64,000 nucleotides of DNA from Puniceicoccaceae bacterium K14 (GCA_022538095.1 JAKYXN010000015.1:28108-92107); one strand, 5' to 3'. Shown: positions 16,440 to 26,074, counted from the stretch's first letter. The notes: generated from the sequence alone by a model not told the origin. Made by a program: numbers and translations.

Positions 16440-17840
16440 TCAACTGTTTCTGGGACCTGTCATATTAGCGGGTTGGACCCATTGATCAAATTGTTCTTCG
16501 GCCAAGAGCTTTAGCTTCAAAGCAGCTTGCTTAAGGGTCGTGTTTTCAGAATGAGCCTTTTTGGCGATCTTTGCGGCGTTGTCGTATCCTATATGCGGAT
16601 TCAATGCGGTTACTAGCATTAGAGAATTGTTTAAATGTTCGCTGATGCGGTTGTGGTTGGGCTCAATGCCAATGACGCAATGGTGAGTGAAGGCGTGGCA
16701 TGCATCGCCTAGAAGGTTTGCCGATTGAAGAAAGGCATTGGCCATAACCGGCTTGTAGACATTGAGCTGGAAATGCCCGTTGGCCCCGGCGAAGGTGATG
16801 GTTGTGTCGTTCCCGATGACCTGAGCGCATACCATTGTAATGGCTTCAACTTGAGTCGGGTTGACTTTGCCTGGCATAATCGACGAGCCTGGCTCATTGG
16901 CAGGTAGACTGATTTCTCCGATTCCTGACCGTGGGCCTGATGCGATTACGCGGATGTCGTGGGCAATTTTAGAGAGACTTACGGCAATTTGTTTGAGTGC
17001 TCCGTGAGATTCTACGATTGCGTCATGCGCGGATAAGGCTTCAAATTTGTTCGGTGCGGTTACAAAGGGAAAACCGGTGATGTCAGCAATCGATTCAGCG
17101 ACAGACTCCGCATAGCCGTTTGGAGCGTTGAGACCTGTTCCGACTGCTGTGCCTCCTAGGGCGAGCTCAGTGAGGTGAGGCAAGGTGTTTTTAATCGCTT
17201 GCAATCCGTGCTCTAATTGCGAGACGTATCCAGAAAACTCTTGTCCGAGAGTTAGAGGCGTTGCGTCCATCCAGTGAGTGCGGCCAATTTTTACGATGTC
17301 ATTCATCTCCTCAGCTTTTTTCGCGAGTGCGTCTTTGAGGGCTTCGATCTTGGGCAGGGTGTGTCTGACAAGCTTCTCATAGGCTGCTATGTGCATCGCG
17401 GTCGGAAAGGTGTCGTTGGACGACTGTGATTTGTTTACATCGTCGTTGGGGTGTATTGAGCGGTCGCCAACTCCAAGAGCCTTGCCTTCTATTGTATGGC
17501 AGCGATTGGCGATTACTTCGTTGCAATTCATGTTAGATTGGGTACCGGAGCCGGTTTGCCAAACGACTAGGGGAAAATGTTCGTCGAGATCGCCGACGAT
17601 AATCTCGTCACACGCACGGCTTATGAGATCTGCTTTTTCTTTGGCGAGAACTCCTAGAGAGCAGTTTGTTATTGCTGCCGCTTTCTTGAGGACTCCGAAG
17701 GCACGAATGATCTCTATCGGCATCGATGCCGCTGGCCCAATGGGGAAGTTAATTATGGATCGCTGGGTTTGAGCTCCCCAATATTTATCTGTAGGGACGT
17801 TCACTTCGCCCATAGTATCTTTTTCAATTCGGTAATCCAT
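16440..17840 (-). CDS. fumC: Fumarate hydratase class II (FumC)
   Basis: 466 residues, the usual size. It interconverts fumarate and malate in the TCA cycle and contains no iron-sulfur cluster. Signature segments include [49 protein letters not shown] and the fumarase/aspartase signature [13 protein letters not shown]. The ATG at 17840 ([16 protein letters not shown]) is chosen because the predicted -10 hexamer at 17854-17859 lies between it and the alternative start at 17873. FumC enzymes replace iron-dependent fumarases under iron limitation in other bacteria. Its place at the head of an iron-acquisition operon behind the tandem box fits that. Confidence 0.96.
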   Translation of the reverse strand: MDYRIEKDTMGEVNVPTDKYWGAQTQRSIINFPIGPAASMPIEIIRAFGVLKKAAAITNCSLGVLAKEKADLISRACDEIIVGDLDEHFPLVVWQTGSGTQSNMNCNEVIANRCHTIEGKALGVGDRSIHPNDDVNKSQSSNDTFPTAMHIAAYEKLVRHTLPKIEALKDALAKKAEEMNDIVKIGRTHWMDATPLTLGQEFSGYVSQLEHGLQAIKNTLPHLTELALGGTAVGTGLNAPNGYAESVAESIADITGFPFVTAPNKFEALSAHDAIVESHGALKQIAVSLSKIAHDIRVIASGPRSGIGEISLPANEPGSSIMPGKVNPTQVEAITMVCAQVIGNDTTITFAGANGHFQLNVYKPVMANAFLQSANLLGDACHAFTHHCVIGIEPNHNRISEHLNNSLMLVTALNPHIGYDNAAKIAKKAHSENTTLKQAALKLKLLAEEQFDQWVQPANMTGPRNS

Positions 17841-17853
17841 TTTAAGTGACGAA

Positions 17854-17917
17854 ACTGTACTGGATTTTCGCATCGAATCTCCACTCCGAGAAGGAGGATT
17901 GTGACCCCGAAACGGAT
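17854..17917 (-). promoter_or_regulatory. Tandem-box promoter 3 (fumC)
   Basis: Minus-strand copies ATCCGTTTCGG (17907-17917) and CTCCTTCTCGG (17886-17896) lie 21 bp apart, followed by AGTGGA and TACAGT (17854-17859) 26 nt after the second copy. The predicted transcript would have a leader of under 10 nt. Confidence 0.65.
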
Positions 17918-18006
17918 TTAGTTACTTATTTTGAGAAAATGGAACTTTTTTCTATTCTGAAAAAGAGCGACGTATGTCGTTGAATTAGGATGACTTTTCA
18001 GGTGCT

Positions 18007-18038
18007 CCCAAACGGATTTAATATGCTCTCATACGGAT
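18007..18038 (-). promoter_or_regulatory. Additional tandem box upstream of fumC, no clear -10
   Basis: Minus-strand copies ATCCGTATGAG (18028-18038) and ATCCGTTTGGG (18007-18017), again 21 bp apart and oriented toward fumC. No -10-like hexamer lies at the expected distance, so this may be an auxiliary operator. The rest of the ~500-bp fumC/heme-receptor divergent region shows nothing else. Confidence 0.55.
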
Positions 18039-18198
18039 TTTGTACGATATGATTTGGGTTGGGCATGGATTATGGTAATGTAATATTAGCTGTAATTTAA
18101 AATGGGATACTGAAAATTTGGAGGCGCGTGGTTCTCTCAAAAATCCACGAGTGAGTATAATCTGAGGATTGAAATTCTGTAGCGCAGTAGTTCGGGTT

Positions 18199-18260
18199 AT
18201 CCGTTTCGGAGTGATGATTATCCGTCTCGGAGTGGATGTTACGTTTTTTTTATATACTAT
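18199..18260 (+). promoter_or_regulatory. Tandem-box promoter 5 (heme receptor operon)
   Basis: ATCCGTTTCGG (18199-18209) and ATCCGTCTCGG (18220-18230), 21 bp apart, then AGTGGA and TACTAT (18255-18260) 24 nt after the second copy. It drives the operon starting at 18346. Confidence 0.75.
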
Positions 18261-18345
18261 GATTCCATTAAACAGAGATCAGGAAATCTAAAATAGATAA
18301 TGTATTAGTGTGAGTAATACTGATTTTAGTGGCCTTGGTTTCTCT

Positions 18346-20709
18346 ATGTCATCACTAACTATGAAAGATAAAAAATCCCTAGGAGTAGTTTTATTCGGAA
18401 CTTTGGCAGTATTTGCTACAAGCCACCTAATTGGCGAGGAACTGGAAGAAATTGTTGAATTCGAGCGTGTCACAATTATCGGGCAAGATATCGCAAGAGA
18501 TGCTGAAATCGATACGTATTCTGCGGAAGACTTAGAGGAATTCCAGATACAAGATATCGAGGATTTGGTTCGTTCGGTTCCGGGCGTTTCAGTTTCCAGA
18601 GGGGATGATCGTTGGGGCTCTAGTGGCTTTAATATAAGAGGTTTAGACGAAGACCGCGTTGCCATAAATGTTGACGGTATTCCTCAGGGAGAGACCCTCA
18701 AGTACGAAGGTGGTCAGGCGTATGGATACTTTAAAGGTTCTCGCAATGGTGTAGATATCGAAGCGTTGAAGTCAGTTGAAATAGTCAAAGGGGCAGATTC
18801 GATTCTCTCGGGAAGTGGAGCGTTGGCAGGAGCTGTGAATTACACTACTAAAGATCCAAGTGACTTCTTGGAACTCAGTGGTGGCGATACGTATTTCGGC
18901 CTGAAAGCTAGCTTCAATGGAGCAAATGACGAATTAATGGGCTCATTGAGCTTTGCCAATCGTGTAGGTGGTTTGGAGACTCTTGTTATTTATACTCATC
19001 GTGAGGGTAGTGAATACAAGAATTACGATATGGATGGAGCTGATATCGCAGGTGAAGACCGCGAAATCCCAGACCCGCAAGATACGGAAACCGATAGTTT
19101 GTTGGTTAAGCTAGATTACTCAGTCGATGAGAACCAGACTTTAGGTGTCGTTTTTTCCTTGTATGGTTTGAACCCAGTTACTGATGCCCAGTCATTCAAT
19201 GGAGGTTGGTATTCAAATCGAATCGGAGACGATTATCGCGAAACTAATCGTATTGGTTTGACTTACGACTTGCAGCTGGAAGGAGGCGTCTTTGACTCCA
19301 TGGAGGCTTCGTATAATAGGCAGACATCGGACTTCGAAGCGAATACGCTTCAGCATGTTGAATATTATTTCGGTGAGTTTTTTAATGCAAATGAAGATCG
19401 TCGCGATGTTCGTTCGTTAAACCAAGAACTGGATCAATTAGCTGTGGATTTTACCAAAGAATTTGGCACAGATAGAATCTTCCACAAACTTGTTTATGGT
19501 GTGGAGTATTTAGACAAAGGAATTGAGAACAGCCAAGTTAGATATAGTAATGAAGCTCCAGATTATGCTGGATATGTGAGAAATGTTAACTCTGCTTTAA
19601 TTCCAAGTTCTGAGTCGAGAACACACACTATCTATGGACTGGATACAGTGGATTTTGGTGAAAATACACGATTGAGAATTGGTGCAAGGCTTGATGATGT
19701 GAATTACGATTCGACAGCAGACGAGAACTACGAGGATGACACCGGAACGCTTGGGGAAACATCATTCTCGTCATTTACTTGGACTGTTGGACTGGAGCAG
19801 GATTTGACTGAAAATCTAACTGCGGCAATAGGAATATCAACTGGATTCCGAGCGCCAACAATTGAGGAAATGTATCAAGTGGATGGTGATTTCGATGATT
19901 GGGATACGATTGCGAATCCGAATCTTGAAGGCGAAAAATCAAGGAATTTCGATATTTCAATTAAAGGAGAGTACGAGCTTGGAAGCTTTAGATTAGCGTA
20001 TTTTAACAGTAATTACGAAGATTTCATAGCTTACGAAGAAATCGATAGCGGGAGTCCATTCTATGTAGAGAATCCGAATTATGTTCAGGATCCGAACGAT
20101 GAAAACAGTCCTGCGAATGACGAATACTATATTCCTATCAATATTGATGGTGCGGAAATTGAAGGCGTTGAGTTCAGTGGAGATCTCGACTTGAGCAAAG
20201 TGTTTGGAATATCTAAAGGTTATCGAGCGAGTTTACACGCAGCTTATACCTATGGTGATGAAGACAATGGAGACCCTGTTTTCACTATCCAGCCATTTAG
20301 CATGTCCTTTGGGCTTAGTTATTTGCAGCCAGAAAATGTTTGGGGAGCCAGTCTTATGACGACTTATACAGAAGCAAAAAATAAGGATGATGCTTATCGA
20401 ACTGGATTCGATGATGATGAGAATGTAGTTAGAATTTACCCTTCGATATTCACCGATGAGTATGCGGCAGAAGCTGATAAACTGGGTTCAACTTTATTGG
20501 ATCTAACCTTCTTCTACAACGTAACTGATGATTTGAAACTCACCGCAGGCGTGTATAATTTGACTGATGAAGAGTACTATACTTGGGATGGTATACGGTT
20601 TTTAGATCAAGGGGATTTTCGTCCTGGTATTGGCGCATCACCTACGGGAATTTTGCGCTATACTGATCCAGGTCGTTATGTGAAGTTCAGTGCGAGTTAC
20701 AGTTTTTAG
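18346..20709 (+). CDS. TonB-dependent heme/hemoglobin-type receptor
   Basis: 787 residues from the ATG at 18346; a GTG at 18310 would add 12 residues. The signal peptide is MSSLTMKDKKSLGVVLFGTL and on. The plug (~35-170) contains DLVRSVPGVSVSRGDDRWG and VEIVKGADSILSGSGALAGA. In the barrel, FRAP (in GISTGFRAPTIEEMY) and NPNL (in IANPNLEGEKSRNF) are present. These are the two motifs shared by heme and hemoglobin receptors, which supports heme as ligand. The barrel ends in VKFSASYSF. It is the first gene of an operon with apbE, PepSY, DUF4198 and EF-hand genes. Confidence 0.88.
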   Translation: MSSLTMKDKKSLGVVLFGTLAVFATSHLIGEELEEIVEFERVTIIGQDIARDAEIDTYSAEDLEEFQIQDIEDLVRSVPGVSVSRGDDRWGSSGFNIRGLDEDRVAINVDGIPQGETLKYEGGQAYGYFKGSRNGVDIEALKSVEIVKGADSILSGSGALAGAVNYTTKDPSDFLELSGGDTYFGLKASFNGANDELMGSLSFANRVGGLETLVIYTHREGSEYKNYDMDGADIAGEDREIPDPQDTETDSLLVKLDYSVDENQTLGVVFSLYGLNPVTDAQSFNGGWYSNRIGDDYRETNRIGLTYDLQLEGGVFDSMEASYNRQTSDFEANTLQHVEYYFGEFFNANEDRRDVRSLNQELDQLAVDFTKEFGTDRIFHKLVYGVEYLDKGIENSQVRYSNEAPDYAGYVRNVNSALIPSSESRTHTIYGLDTVDFGENTRLRIGARLDDVNYDSTADENYEDDTGTLGETSFSSFTWTVGLEQDLTENLTAAIGISTGFRAPTIEEMYQVDGDFDDWDTIANPNLEGEKSRNFDISIKGEYELGSFRLAYFNSNYEDFIAYEEIDSGSPFYVENPNYVQDPNDENSPANDEYYIPINIDGAEIEGVEFSGDLDLSKVFGISKGYRASLHAAYTYGDEDNGDPVFTIQPFSMSFGLSYLQPENVWGASLMTTYTEAKNKDDAYRTGFDDDENVVRIYPSIFTDEYAAEADKLGSTLLDLTFFYNVTDDLKLTAGVYNLTDEEYYTWDGIRFLDQGDFRPGIGASPTGILRYTDPGRYVKFSASYSF

Positions 20710-20742
20710 TTAATTTCGTCTATAAGGTCTATTCATAAGATC

Positions 20743-20772
20743 GAGGACGGGCCTTACGGGAGGTCCGTCCTC
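20743..20772 (+). terminator. Hairpin between receptor and apbE (attenuator-like)
   Basis: An 8-bp stem, GAGGACGG / CCGTCCTC, that can extend through GCC/GGT. No strong U-run follows, so it more likely stabilises the receptor mRNA or partially terminates it than fully stops transcription. Confidence 0.55.
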
Positions 20773-20792
20773 TTGAATTGTTAAGTGTTTCT

Positions 20793-22292
20793 ATGAGTAA
20801 GTGTACATTTGGACTATTGAGGGTTGTGGTTATCGTATCTTTGATTGCGGCACACGTTTTGGAGGCTGAGGAGCATCGCTTCCACCGGGATCATATTTTG
20901 GGTACTTCCTATGACCTAACAGTTGTTGTGGACGACCCCGATATTGCCCAAGCAACGGAGGCAGCTGTGATACAGGAAATTGAGCGGTTGACTGCTATTT
21001 TGAATTTGTATGATTCCGAATCGGAAATATCCCGACTTAATAGGGCAGATGCTATGATTGTATCCGAGGATCTGTTTGCTGTCCTTAAAATCAGCGAGCA
21101 CTGGCGAAAAGTAACACGTAATGTGTTTAGCGCTCGAATAGGAGGCTTGCTCGATGTTTGGAAACGAGCTCGTAAGGAAGGAAAATTGCCAGATCGTCCA
21201 TCGTTGCGTGTACAGGCTGATGAAATTCGTTCGGCTAAGTTAGTTTTGAATGAAGATAGTCGAGAGGTCACTCGTCCTAAGGAAATTACTTTTGCGACTG
21301 ATGCGGTGGCTAAGGGGTACATTATCGACAAGGCGTTTGAAGTTGCTGAGAGTGTCGCCGCTGACGCATCTGGAATTTTGCTTGATATTGGAGGTGATAT
21401 TCGGGTTTTGGGTGCTGCGGCAGGCGGAGATCCTTGGACTCTGGGTGTATCCACTCCTGAGATTCAGAATGATAGTGCGGCACCTGTTCAGGCGGTTGCT
21501 TTGAGTGTGGGCGCTATGGCAACAAGTGGACATACTGCACGTTCATTTGAAATCAATGAGAAGAAGTATTCTCATATTATTGATACAAAGTCTGGTTGGC
21601 CGGCCCCCCGGATGCATTCGGCGACGGTAGTGTCTAAGAACGCAACTACGGCTGATCTACTGGCGACGGCTTTCACTGCTATGAATGCGACGACTGCGAT
21701 AAATTTGGCGGAAGATTTGCCTGATGTGGAGTGTTTGATACTCGACGTTGATGGTCGCCGTTATTCGAGCCCAGGTTGGGCGGATTATTCGAAACCTCTT
21801 CCTGGCAAGAAGACTAGGGACGCTTCTCTTTGGCCGGATGGTTTCAGTTTAATTTTGGACTACGAAATTCCAAAAAAGAAAGTATCCAAATATCGAGCTC
21901 CGTATTTGTCAATTTGGGTAACGGATGCGGATCGAAATCTAGTTAAGACGTTAATTATGCTCGGTGATGAGACGCGTTGGATGGAAGAGAACTACGTGTG
22001 GTGGCGTCGCTACGCACGAAAAGAGTCGAGCCTAGTGGATGCGATGAGCCAAGCGTCTCGTAAGCCAGGTCGATATCAACTGATTTGGGATGGCTACGAT
22101 GATTTTGGAAATCCGATCTCTCAGGGTGAGTATACGCTTAACATCGAAGCCAGCCGAGAGCATGGCGAACACACGTTGGCCAAAATCGAGCTACTTATTG
22201 GTGGTAAGAAACAGCGGATTCGTCGGAAAGCGGATGGAGAGCTTGGCCCAATCCGAATAGAGTATTCGAAAACGGAGGATAGGGAGAATTAA
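20793..22292 (+). CDS. ApbE-family FAD:protein FMN transferase with C-terminal DUF2271
   Basis: 499 residues from the ATG at 20793 (a TTG at 20778 is also open). Signal peptide to about residue 22. Residues ~30-330 are ApbE: DHILGTSYDLTVVV, NRADAMIVSEDLF, DAVAKGYIIDKAF, LLDIGGDIRVLG and SHIIDTKSGWPAP. The family covalently attaches FMN to Thr/Ser of partner flavoproteins in the periplasm, using FAD and Mg. The C-terminal ~150 residues match DUF2271 (DYEIPKKKVSKYRAPYLSIW, GRYQLIWDGYDDFG), a frequent partner of ApbE near PepSY proteins. It may flavinylate the PepSY protein encoded next, which is an inference. Confidence 0.88.
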   Translation: MSKCTFGLLRVVVIVSLIAAHVLEAEEHRFHRDHILGTSYDLTVVVDDPDIAQATEAAVIQEIERLTAILNLYDSESEISRLNRADAMIVSEDLFAVLKISEHWRKVTRNVFSARIGGLLDVWKRARKEGKLPDRPSLRVQADEIRSAKLVLNEDSREVTRPKEITFATDAVAKGYIIDKAFEVAESVAADASGILLDIGGDIRVLGAAAGGDPWTLGVSTPEIQNDSAAPVQAVALSVGAMATSGHTARSFEINEKKYSHIIDTKSGWPAPRMHSATVVSKNATTADLLATAFTAMNATTAINLAEDLPDVECLILDVDGRRYSSPGWADYSKPLPGKKTRDASLWPDGFSLILDYEIPKKKVSKYRAPYLSIWVTDADRNLVKTLIMLGDETRWMEENYVWWRRYARKESSLVDAMSQASRKPGRYQLIWDGYDDFGNPISQGEYTLNIEASREHGEHTLAKIELLIGGKKQRIRRKADGELGPIRIEYSKTEDREN

Positions 22293-22297
22293 GTCTA

Positions 22298-23002
22298 ATG
22301 GATAGTGAACTGACAGTAGGAAACCAATTTGAAGCGTCTACGGTGGAGACTCCGTCTCGTCGCCGAGGGGAGGCGACGAGTACGCGACGTAAGCCGCGTA
22401 GTAAGGTAAAGCCAAGGATTCATAAATACTCTCGTGCCCTTCATGCGTATGTGTCTGCGTTCGCTTTTATTATTCTGATGTTTTTTGCAGCGAGTGGCTT
22501 ATTGCTGAACCATCCTGAATGGTTTGTTTCAAACGAGAAGACGGAAGTGCCGGAAAGGGTAGCTGAAATTTCCCTAGAAGTCTTGGATAAAGCGGAAAAT
22601 ACAAATAATCCAGAAGTGGCTTTAGCTAATCTAGTACAAGAACGCTTGCCCTTGAGAGGGGTTTTTCAGAGTGCGGAAATTTTTCCAGGGGAGGAGGCCT
22701 TTTTACGCTTTAGCGGAGTGAAGGGTAGCAGTGATGTTATAATAAATTTGGAAACGGGAGGGGTTGAATACGAGGTGGAGACATTTGGTCTTACTCAGAT
22801 TATTCATAATCTGCACCGAGGAAAGGACTCTGGTACTGTATGGAAGGGGCTCATCGATGTATCGGCTATACTGATATTGGCTCTGTCTCTCTTTGGATTT
22901 TGCTTAATGTTTTTTGTGAAGCAGCGGTTGGCGAAGAACTTACTTCTACTGGGGTTAAGTTTAGTGGCGCTTAGCGTCGTGTACGTCGGGTTTGTCTCAT
23001 GA
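22298..23002 (+). CDS. PepSY-associated membrane protein
   Basis: 234 residues. A basic N-terminal cytoplasmic region (residues 1-45) precedes a helix at ~48-70 (AYVSAFAFIILMFFAASGLL). The periplasmic PepSY-like part contains VIINLETGGVEYEVETFG and a His-rich turn (IIHNLHRGKDSGT). Two C-terminal helices follow (~190-234). It starts 6 nt after the apbE stop. Together with ApbE-DUF2271 it probably forms an inner-membrane flavin-dependent reductase for heme or iron; this is inferred from the gene partnership. Confidence 0.8.
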   Translation: MDSELTVGNQFEASTVETPSRRRGEATSTRRKPRSKVKPRIHKYSRALHAYVSAFAFIILMFFAASGLLLNHPEWFVSNEKTEVPERVAEISLEVLDKAENTNNPEVALANLVQERLPLRGVFQSAEIFPGEEAFLRFSGVKGSSDVIINLETGGVEYEVETFGLTQIIHNLHRGKDSGTVWKGLIDVSAILILALSLFGFCLMFFVKQRLAKNLLLLGLSLVALSVVYVGFVS

Positions 23003-23037
23003 CTTTGTAAATAAATTTGTAACCTTGTAACTCTACT

Positions 23038-23853
23038 ATGAATAAAATGAATAAATTAGTATCCGTAATCCTGGGGCTTGTGTCTTTGGGTGCGGCCTCG
23101 GTGATGGCTCACACGCCCTACGTATTGCCCAATGCGTTTTCAACTTCTAAGGGGAAGCAGGTCACGGCTGTCGCTTCCTTTACAGAAAAGTACTTTGTGC
23201 CAGATTTTAAAATTGAGTCCGACGATTTCCATTTGATTTTGCCAGATGGGACTGAAGCCGATTACAAAAATGTGGGTGTGTTTGCTCAGTTGACAATCCT
23301 TGAGAGTGATTTGGAAACTGAAGGAACGTATCGACTGTCAACCGGAGATCGTCTTGGTCGTAAGTTCAAGATGATGAAATTGGAAGATGGTTGGGATTAT
23401 GTGCGCCGTGGAATGGGAGAGCATAGCCCAGAAACTGAAGTTCCTGAAGGCGTTCAAGTTGAAGAGTTTCAATCGCAAACGGTGGCGGTAGCCTATGTGA
23501 GCAAAGGTGCTCCAACGCAAGAGGCTTTAGAGCAAAAGGGAACAGGCTTAGAAATTGTACCTTTAACTCACCCAAGTGAGATATACCTAGATGATGGGTT
23601 TGAGTTTCAACTGACCTTTAACGGTGAAGCGGTGGGTAAGCATGAAGTGAAAGTATATCGAGAAGGTGGATCGTATGAAGATCCAGAATACGAGAAGATT
23701 GCAACTACAAACAAAAAGGGCAAGGTATTATTGTCTTTTGATGAACCAGGTGTGTATTTGTTAATGACGCGCCACCAAGATCTGGCTCCAGAAGGATCGG
23801 AAACACCTTACCGAAGTTACACGATTTCGTTGACGTTCGAGGTGCAGCGCTAA
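23038..23853 (+). CDS. Periplasmic DUF4198 protein
   Basis: 271 residues with a signal peptide ending at SVMA; the mature protein begins HTPYVLPNAFSTSKGKQVT, typical of the DUF4198 family. Two beta-rich domains follow; the second (VPLTHPSEIYLDDGFEFQLT to YRSYTISLTFEV) has the family's Ig-like ending. DUF4198 proteins sit beside TonB receptors and metal-transport genes and are thought to be periplasmic metal or metallophore-handling proteins. It sits 35 nt after the PepSY gene. Confidence 0.8.
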   Translation: MNKMNKLVSVILGLVSLGAASVMAHTPYVLPNAFSTSKGKQVTAVASFTEKYFVPDFKIESDDFHLILPDGTEADYKNVGVFAQLTILESDLETEGTYRLSTGDRLGRKFKMMKLEDGWDYVRRGMGEHSPETEVPEGVQVEEFQSQTVAVAYVSKGAPTQEALEQKGTGLEIVPLTHPSEIYLDDGFEFQLTFNGEAVGKHEVKVYREGGSYEDPEYEKIATTNKKGKVLLSFDEPGVYLLMTRHQDLAPEGSETPYRSYTISLTFEVQR

Positions 23854-23878
23854 TTAGGAATTTTATAATAGGCAGAAT

Positions 23879-24460
23879 ATGAATATGAAAAAGTATAATA
23901 ATATCTTAAGACTTGTAGTTGGATTCCTCGTGCTAGGATCTTCCATTTTGGTGCATGCGGACCATCACGATGAAAAGAAGGAAAAGTCTAGTGGTACTCC
24001 TCAGGCTCATTCTAAGGAAGGCTTTATGATGAAGTACGACAGCGACGGAGACGGAGTTGTAAGTGAGGCCGAGTTTTTGGAGGCCCGCGAGATTAGTCAC
24101 AAAGAAAAAGATTTGGATGGCGATGGCATTGTAACAGAAGCCGAATACGTTGCGGAGTGGGAAACTCGTTTGGACAAGGAGCTCGCGGAGCGTCGTGAAG
24201 CGTCAGTCAAACAGGCTTACGTTCGTTATGGAGTGCTGGACAAGGACAAGAACCAGAACATGACGGTTGAGGAATTTCATGTATCAGGAAATCGAACTTT
24301 CAAGCACTATGATACTGATGGTGATGGTATTGTGACTGAGGACGATACAAAACCAGAAAACCGGTTTGGGGATTTGGCGCAAAACGAATCTAAGAAAGAT
24401 AAAAAATCTAAGAAGAAAAAGAAGAAAAAGAAGAAGGCAAAGAAGAACAAAGAATCTTAA
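23879..24460 (+). CDS. Secreted EF-hand protein with poly-lysine tail
   Basis: 193 residues. Signal peptide to ~residue 28, then a His-rich mature N-terminus (HADHHDEKKEK). EF-hand loops include DSDGDGVVSEAEF, DLDGDGIVTEAEY, DKDKNQNMTVEEF (weaker) and DTDGDGIVTEDD. The C-terminus ends in a run of about twenty mostly Lys residues. It probably binds Ca2+ in the periplasm; the Lys tail could bind membrane or anionic polymer. Last gene of the heme-receptor operon, 25 nt after DUF4198. Confidence 0.8.
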   Translation: MNMKKYNNILRLVVGFLVLGSSILVHADHHDEKKEKSSGTPQAHSKEGFMMKYDSDGDGVVSEAEFLEAREISHKEKDLDGDGIVTEAEYVAEWETRLDKELAERREASVKQAYVRYGVLDKDKNQNMTVEEFHVSGNRTFKHYDTDGDGIVTEDDTKPENRFGDLAQNESKKDKKSKKKKKKKKKAKKNKES

Positions 24461-24469
24461 AACGTACAC

Positions 24470-24502
24470 GCGGAAGTTTTAGTAGTGCTTCCGCATTTTT
24501 TA
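24470..24502 (+). terminator. Intrinsic terminator of the heme-receptor operon
   Basis: 7-bp stem GCGGAAG / CTTCCGC with an 11-nt loop, followed by ATTTTTT. It lies 10 nt past the EF-hand stop. The following ~230 bp up to the convergent gene show no other feature. Confidence 0.85.
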
Positions 24503-24733
24503 GTTTGTTTCGTTTGGCATGCGGCGAGGTTCTTTACAGAGGGCCAGCCGCGTGTTTTTTTGTGAGCGAAGAGAATAGGTTTTAGTGTATACTCGAATGA
24601 CCAGCTAATAACCTTTGTTGTTGATAAGTGCATAGGTCATTTCTGAGAGAGAATCTGAAAAATTCATAATTATTGCAATGGTGGCGACATAAGGGGCTTT
24701 CGCTTTAATGGAGGCCAAGCATTGTAAGTGGTT

Positions 24734-26074
24734 CTAGGGCTGTGTTTTGATTCTGATGTTGCGGTACTCGACTTGGCCACGATCGCCTTCGAGTCCGATT
24801 GGACCGGAGTCGGGGAGCTCGAAGGCATCTATTAGGACTTCACCATTGCAGGTGCAGTGGGCGGTGTTTTCTTTAACAGTTATTACGATTTCATTCCACT
24901 CTTGCGGTTTGTAATTTTTGAGATCTTTCCATGGGCCTGCTAAGTGGTAGTCGCGGCATTGGAGCTGAGGACCCCGAATGAAGATTCCGCTGTCTGCCTG
25001 GGGTGTTGCTCTAAATTCGAGCTTGAGTATGAAGTCTTGGTCGAATTCTTCTTGGGTCCATATTCGTTGGATCTTTCGGATTTCGCTGGGGGTGCTTACA
25101 GTGAGTTTTCCATGCTTGGCGAGGTAACGTCCATCTGGTGTTTGAGATAGGCCGTCGAAATTAGCTCGTTCTTTTACTATTGGCCAGGCGGCGGCTCCTT
25201 GAGGACCTTTTTCTTTCCACCGTGCACTGGAGACGATATCTGACTCTGGCGAAGGGAGGTAGCACCATCCATCCAAGCTTTTACCATCAAAGAGAGGCTT
25301 GTATCCGTCTTCTAGTGCAAAGGCGTCTTGGGTTTCCATAAAACCATGGGTCGCGAAAATAGGGCGTAGGGCTGCGGCCCATTTAGCGTACCCTATTTCG
25401 TTGGGATGGAGGAGGTCTGGGAATTCGGAGGGTTTGGCATCACCGCTTTCGTTGGCGAAGAGATCGTATGTATCCATGTAGATGATTTGCGGATCACCTT
25501 TCGCTAACTGCATGTAGAGCGAGTTAAGGGTATTGATTTTTTCGACAGGTCTCTTTTTTTCGATGGAGCTTGGGAATACTTCACAAAGGATGACGGGTAT
25601 GTTGGGGGTCGATCTTTTAATTGAATCGAGCAGGATTTGCATATTTCGTGCGATTGCCTCGGGAGGAATGCCGATGCCTAGATCGTTGGTGCCGATCAGT
25701 AAGACAATCGCTGTGGGGGCTAAGTCGAGAACATCTTCTTGTATCCGAATAATGAGGCCACGTGTGGTGTCGCCACTAATACCACGGTTAGCCACTTTCA
25801 TTTCCGGGAAAGCTGCCCATAGCGCGTTACCCCAGCCTTGAGTAATGGAATCGCCAAGGAAAACAACAGCACCGTGATCTCTTGTCTTTAAAGAGTCGAA
25901 TTTGGTTCGTTGCGACTTCCACATTTCCTTAAACCAGTCTGATTGGCGGATCTCACCTTCGCCTGGATATCCGGCTGCCGATTCAGGGAGTTCGAAGGAT
26001 TTTTCTTCGGCGGATAGGAGACAAGCGGCGGCGAAGGCGCTGCAAAGGGCAAATGTTTTGAAAAGAGGTTTCAT
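24734..26074 (-). CDS. Secreted SGNH/GDSL hydrolase fused to a DUF1080 domain
   Basis: 446 residues from the ATG at 26074, which opens on the signal peptide MKPLFKTFALCSAFAAACLL; the frame extends to 26122. Residues ~60-250 are an SGNH esterase: block I GAVVFLGDSITQGWG (nucleophile Ser), block II NRGISGDTTRGL, block III VLLIGTNDLGIG, and block V DLLHPNEIGYAKW (catalytic Asp and His). Residues ~255-446 are DUF1080 (KPLFDGKSLDGWCYL, RATPQADSGIFIRGPQLQ, WNEIVITVKENTAHCTCNGE), a concanavalin-like fold tied to sugar metabolism. A likely role is deacetylation or de-esterification of polysaccharide. Confidence 0.88.
   Translation of the reverse strand: MKPLFKTFALCSAFAAACLLSAEEKSFELPESAAGYPGEGEIRQSDWFKEMWKSQRTKFDSLKTRDHGAVVFLGDSITQGWGNALWAAFPEMKVANRGISGDTTRGLIIRIQEDVLDLAPTAIVLLIGTNDLGIGIPPEAIARNMQILLDSIKRSTPNIPVILCEVFPSSIEKKRPVEKINTLNSLYMQLAKGDPQIIYMDTYDLFANESGDAKPSEFPDLLHPNEIGYAKWAAALRPIFATHGFMETQDAFALEDGYKPLFDGKSLDGWCYLPSPESDIVSSARWKEKGPQGAAAWPIVKERANFDGLSQTPDGRYLAKHGKLTVSTPSEIRKIQRIWTQEEFDQDFILKLEFRATPQADSGIFIRGPQLQCRDYHLAGPWKDLKNYKPQEWNEIVITVKENTAHCTCNGEVLIDAFELPDSGPIGLEGDRGQVEYRNIRIKTQP

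Noticed and set aside
7542..18230. Tandem boxes considered as terminators or REP elements
   Set aside because: The copies are direct and not inverted, they do not form hairpins, and they lie only upstream of genes in a fixed orientation.
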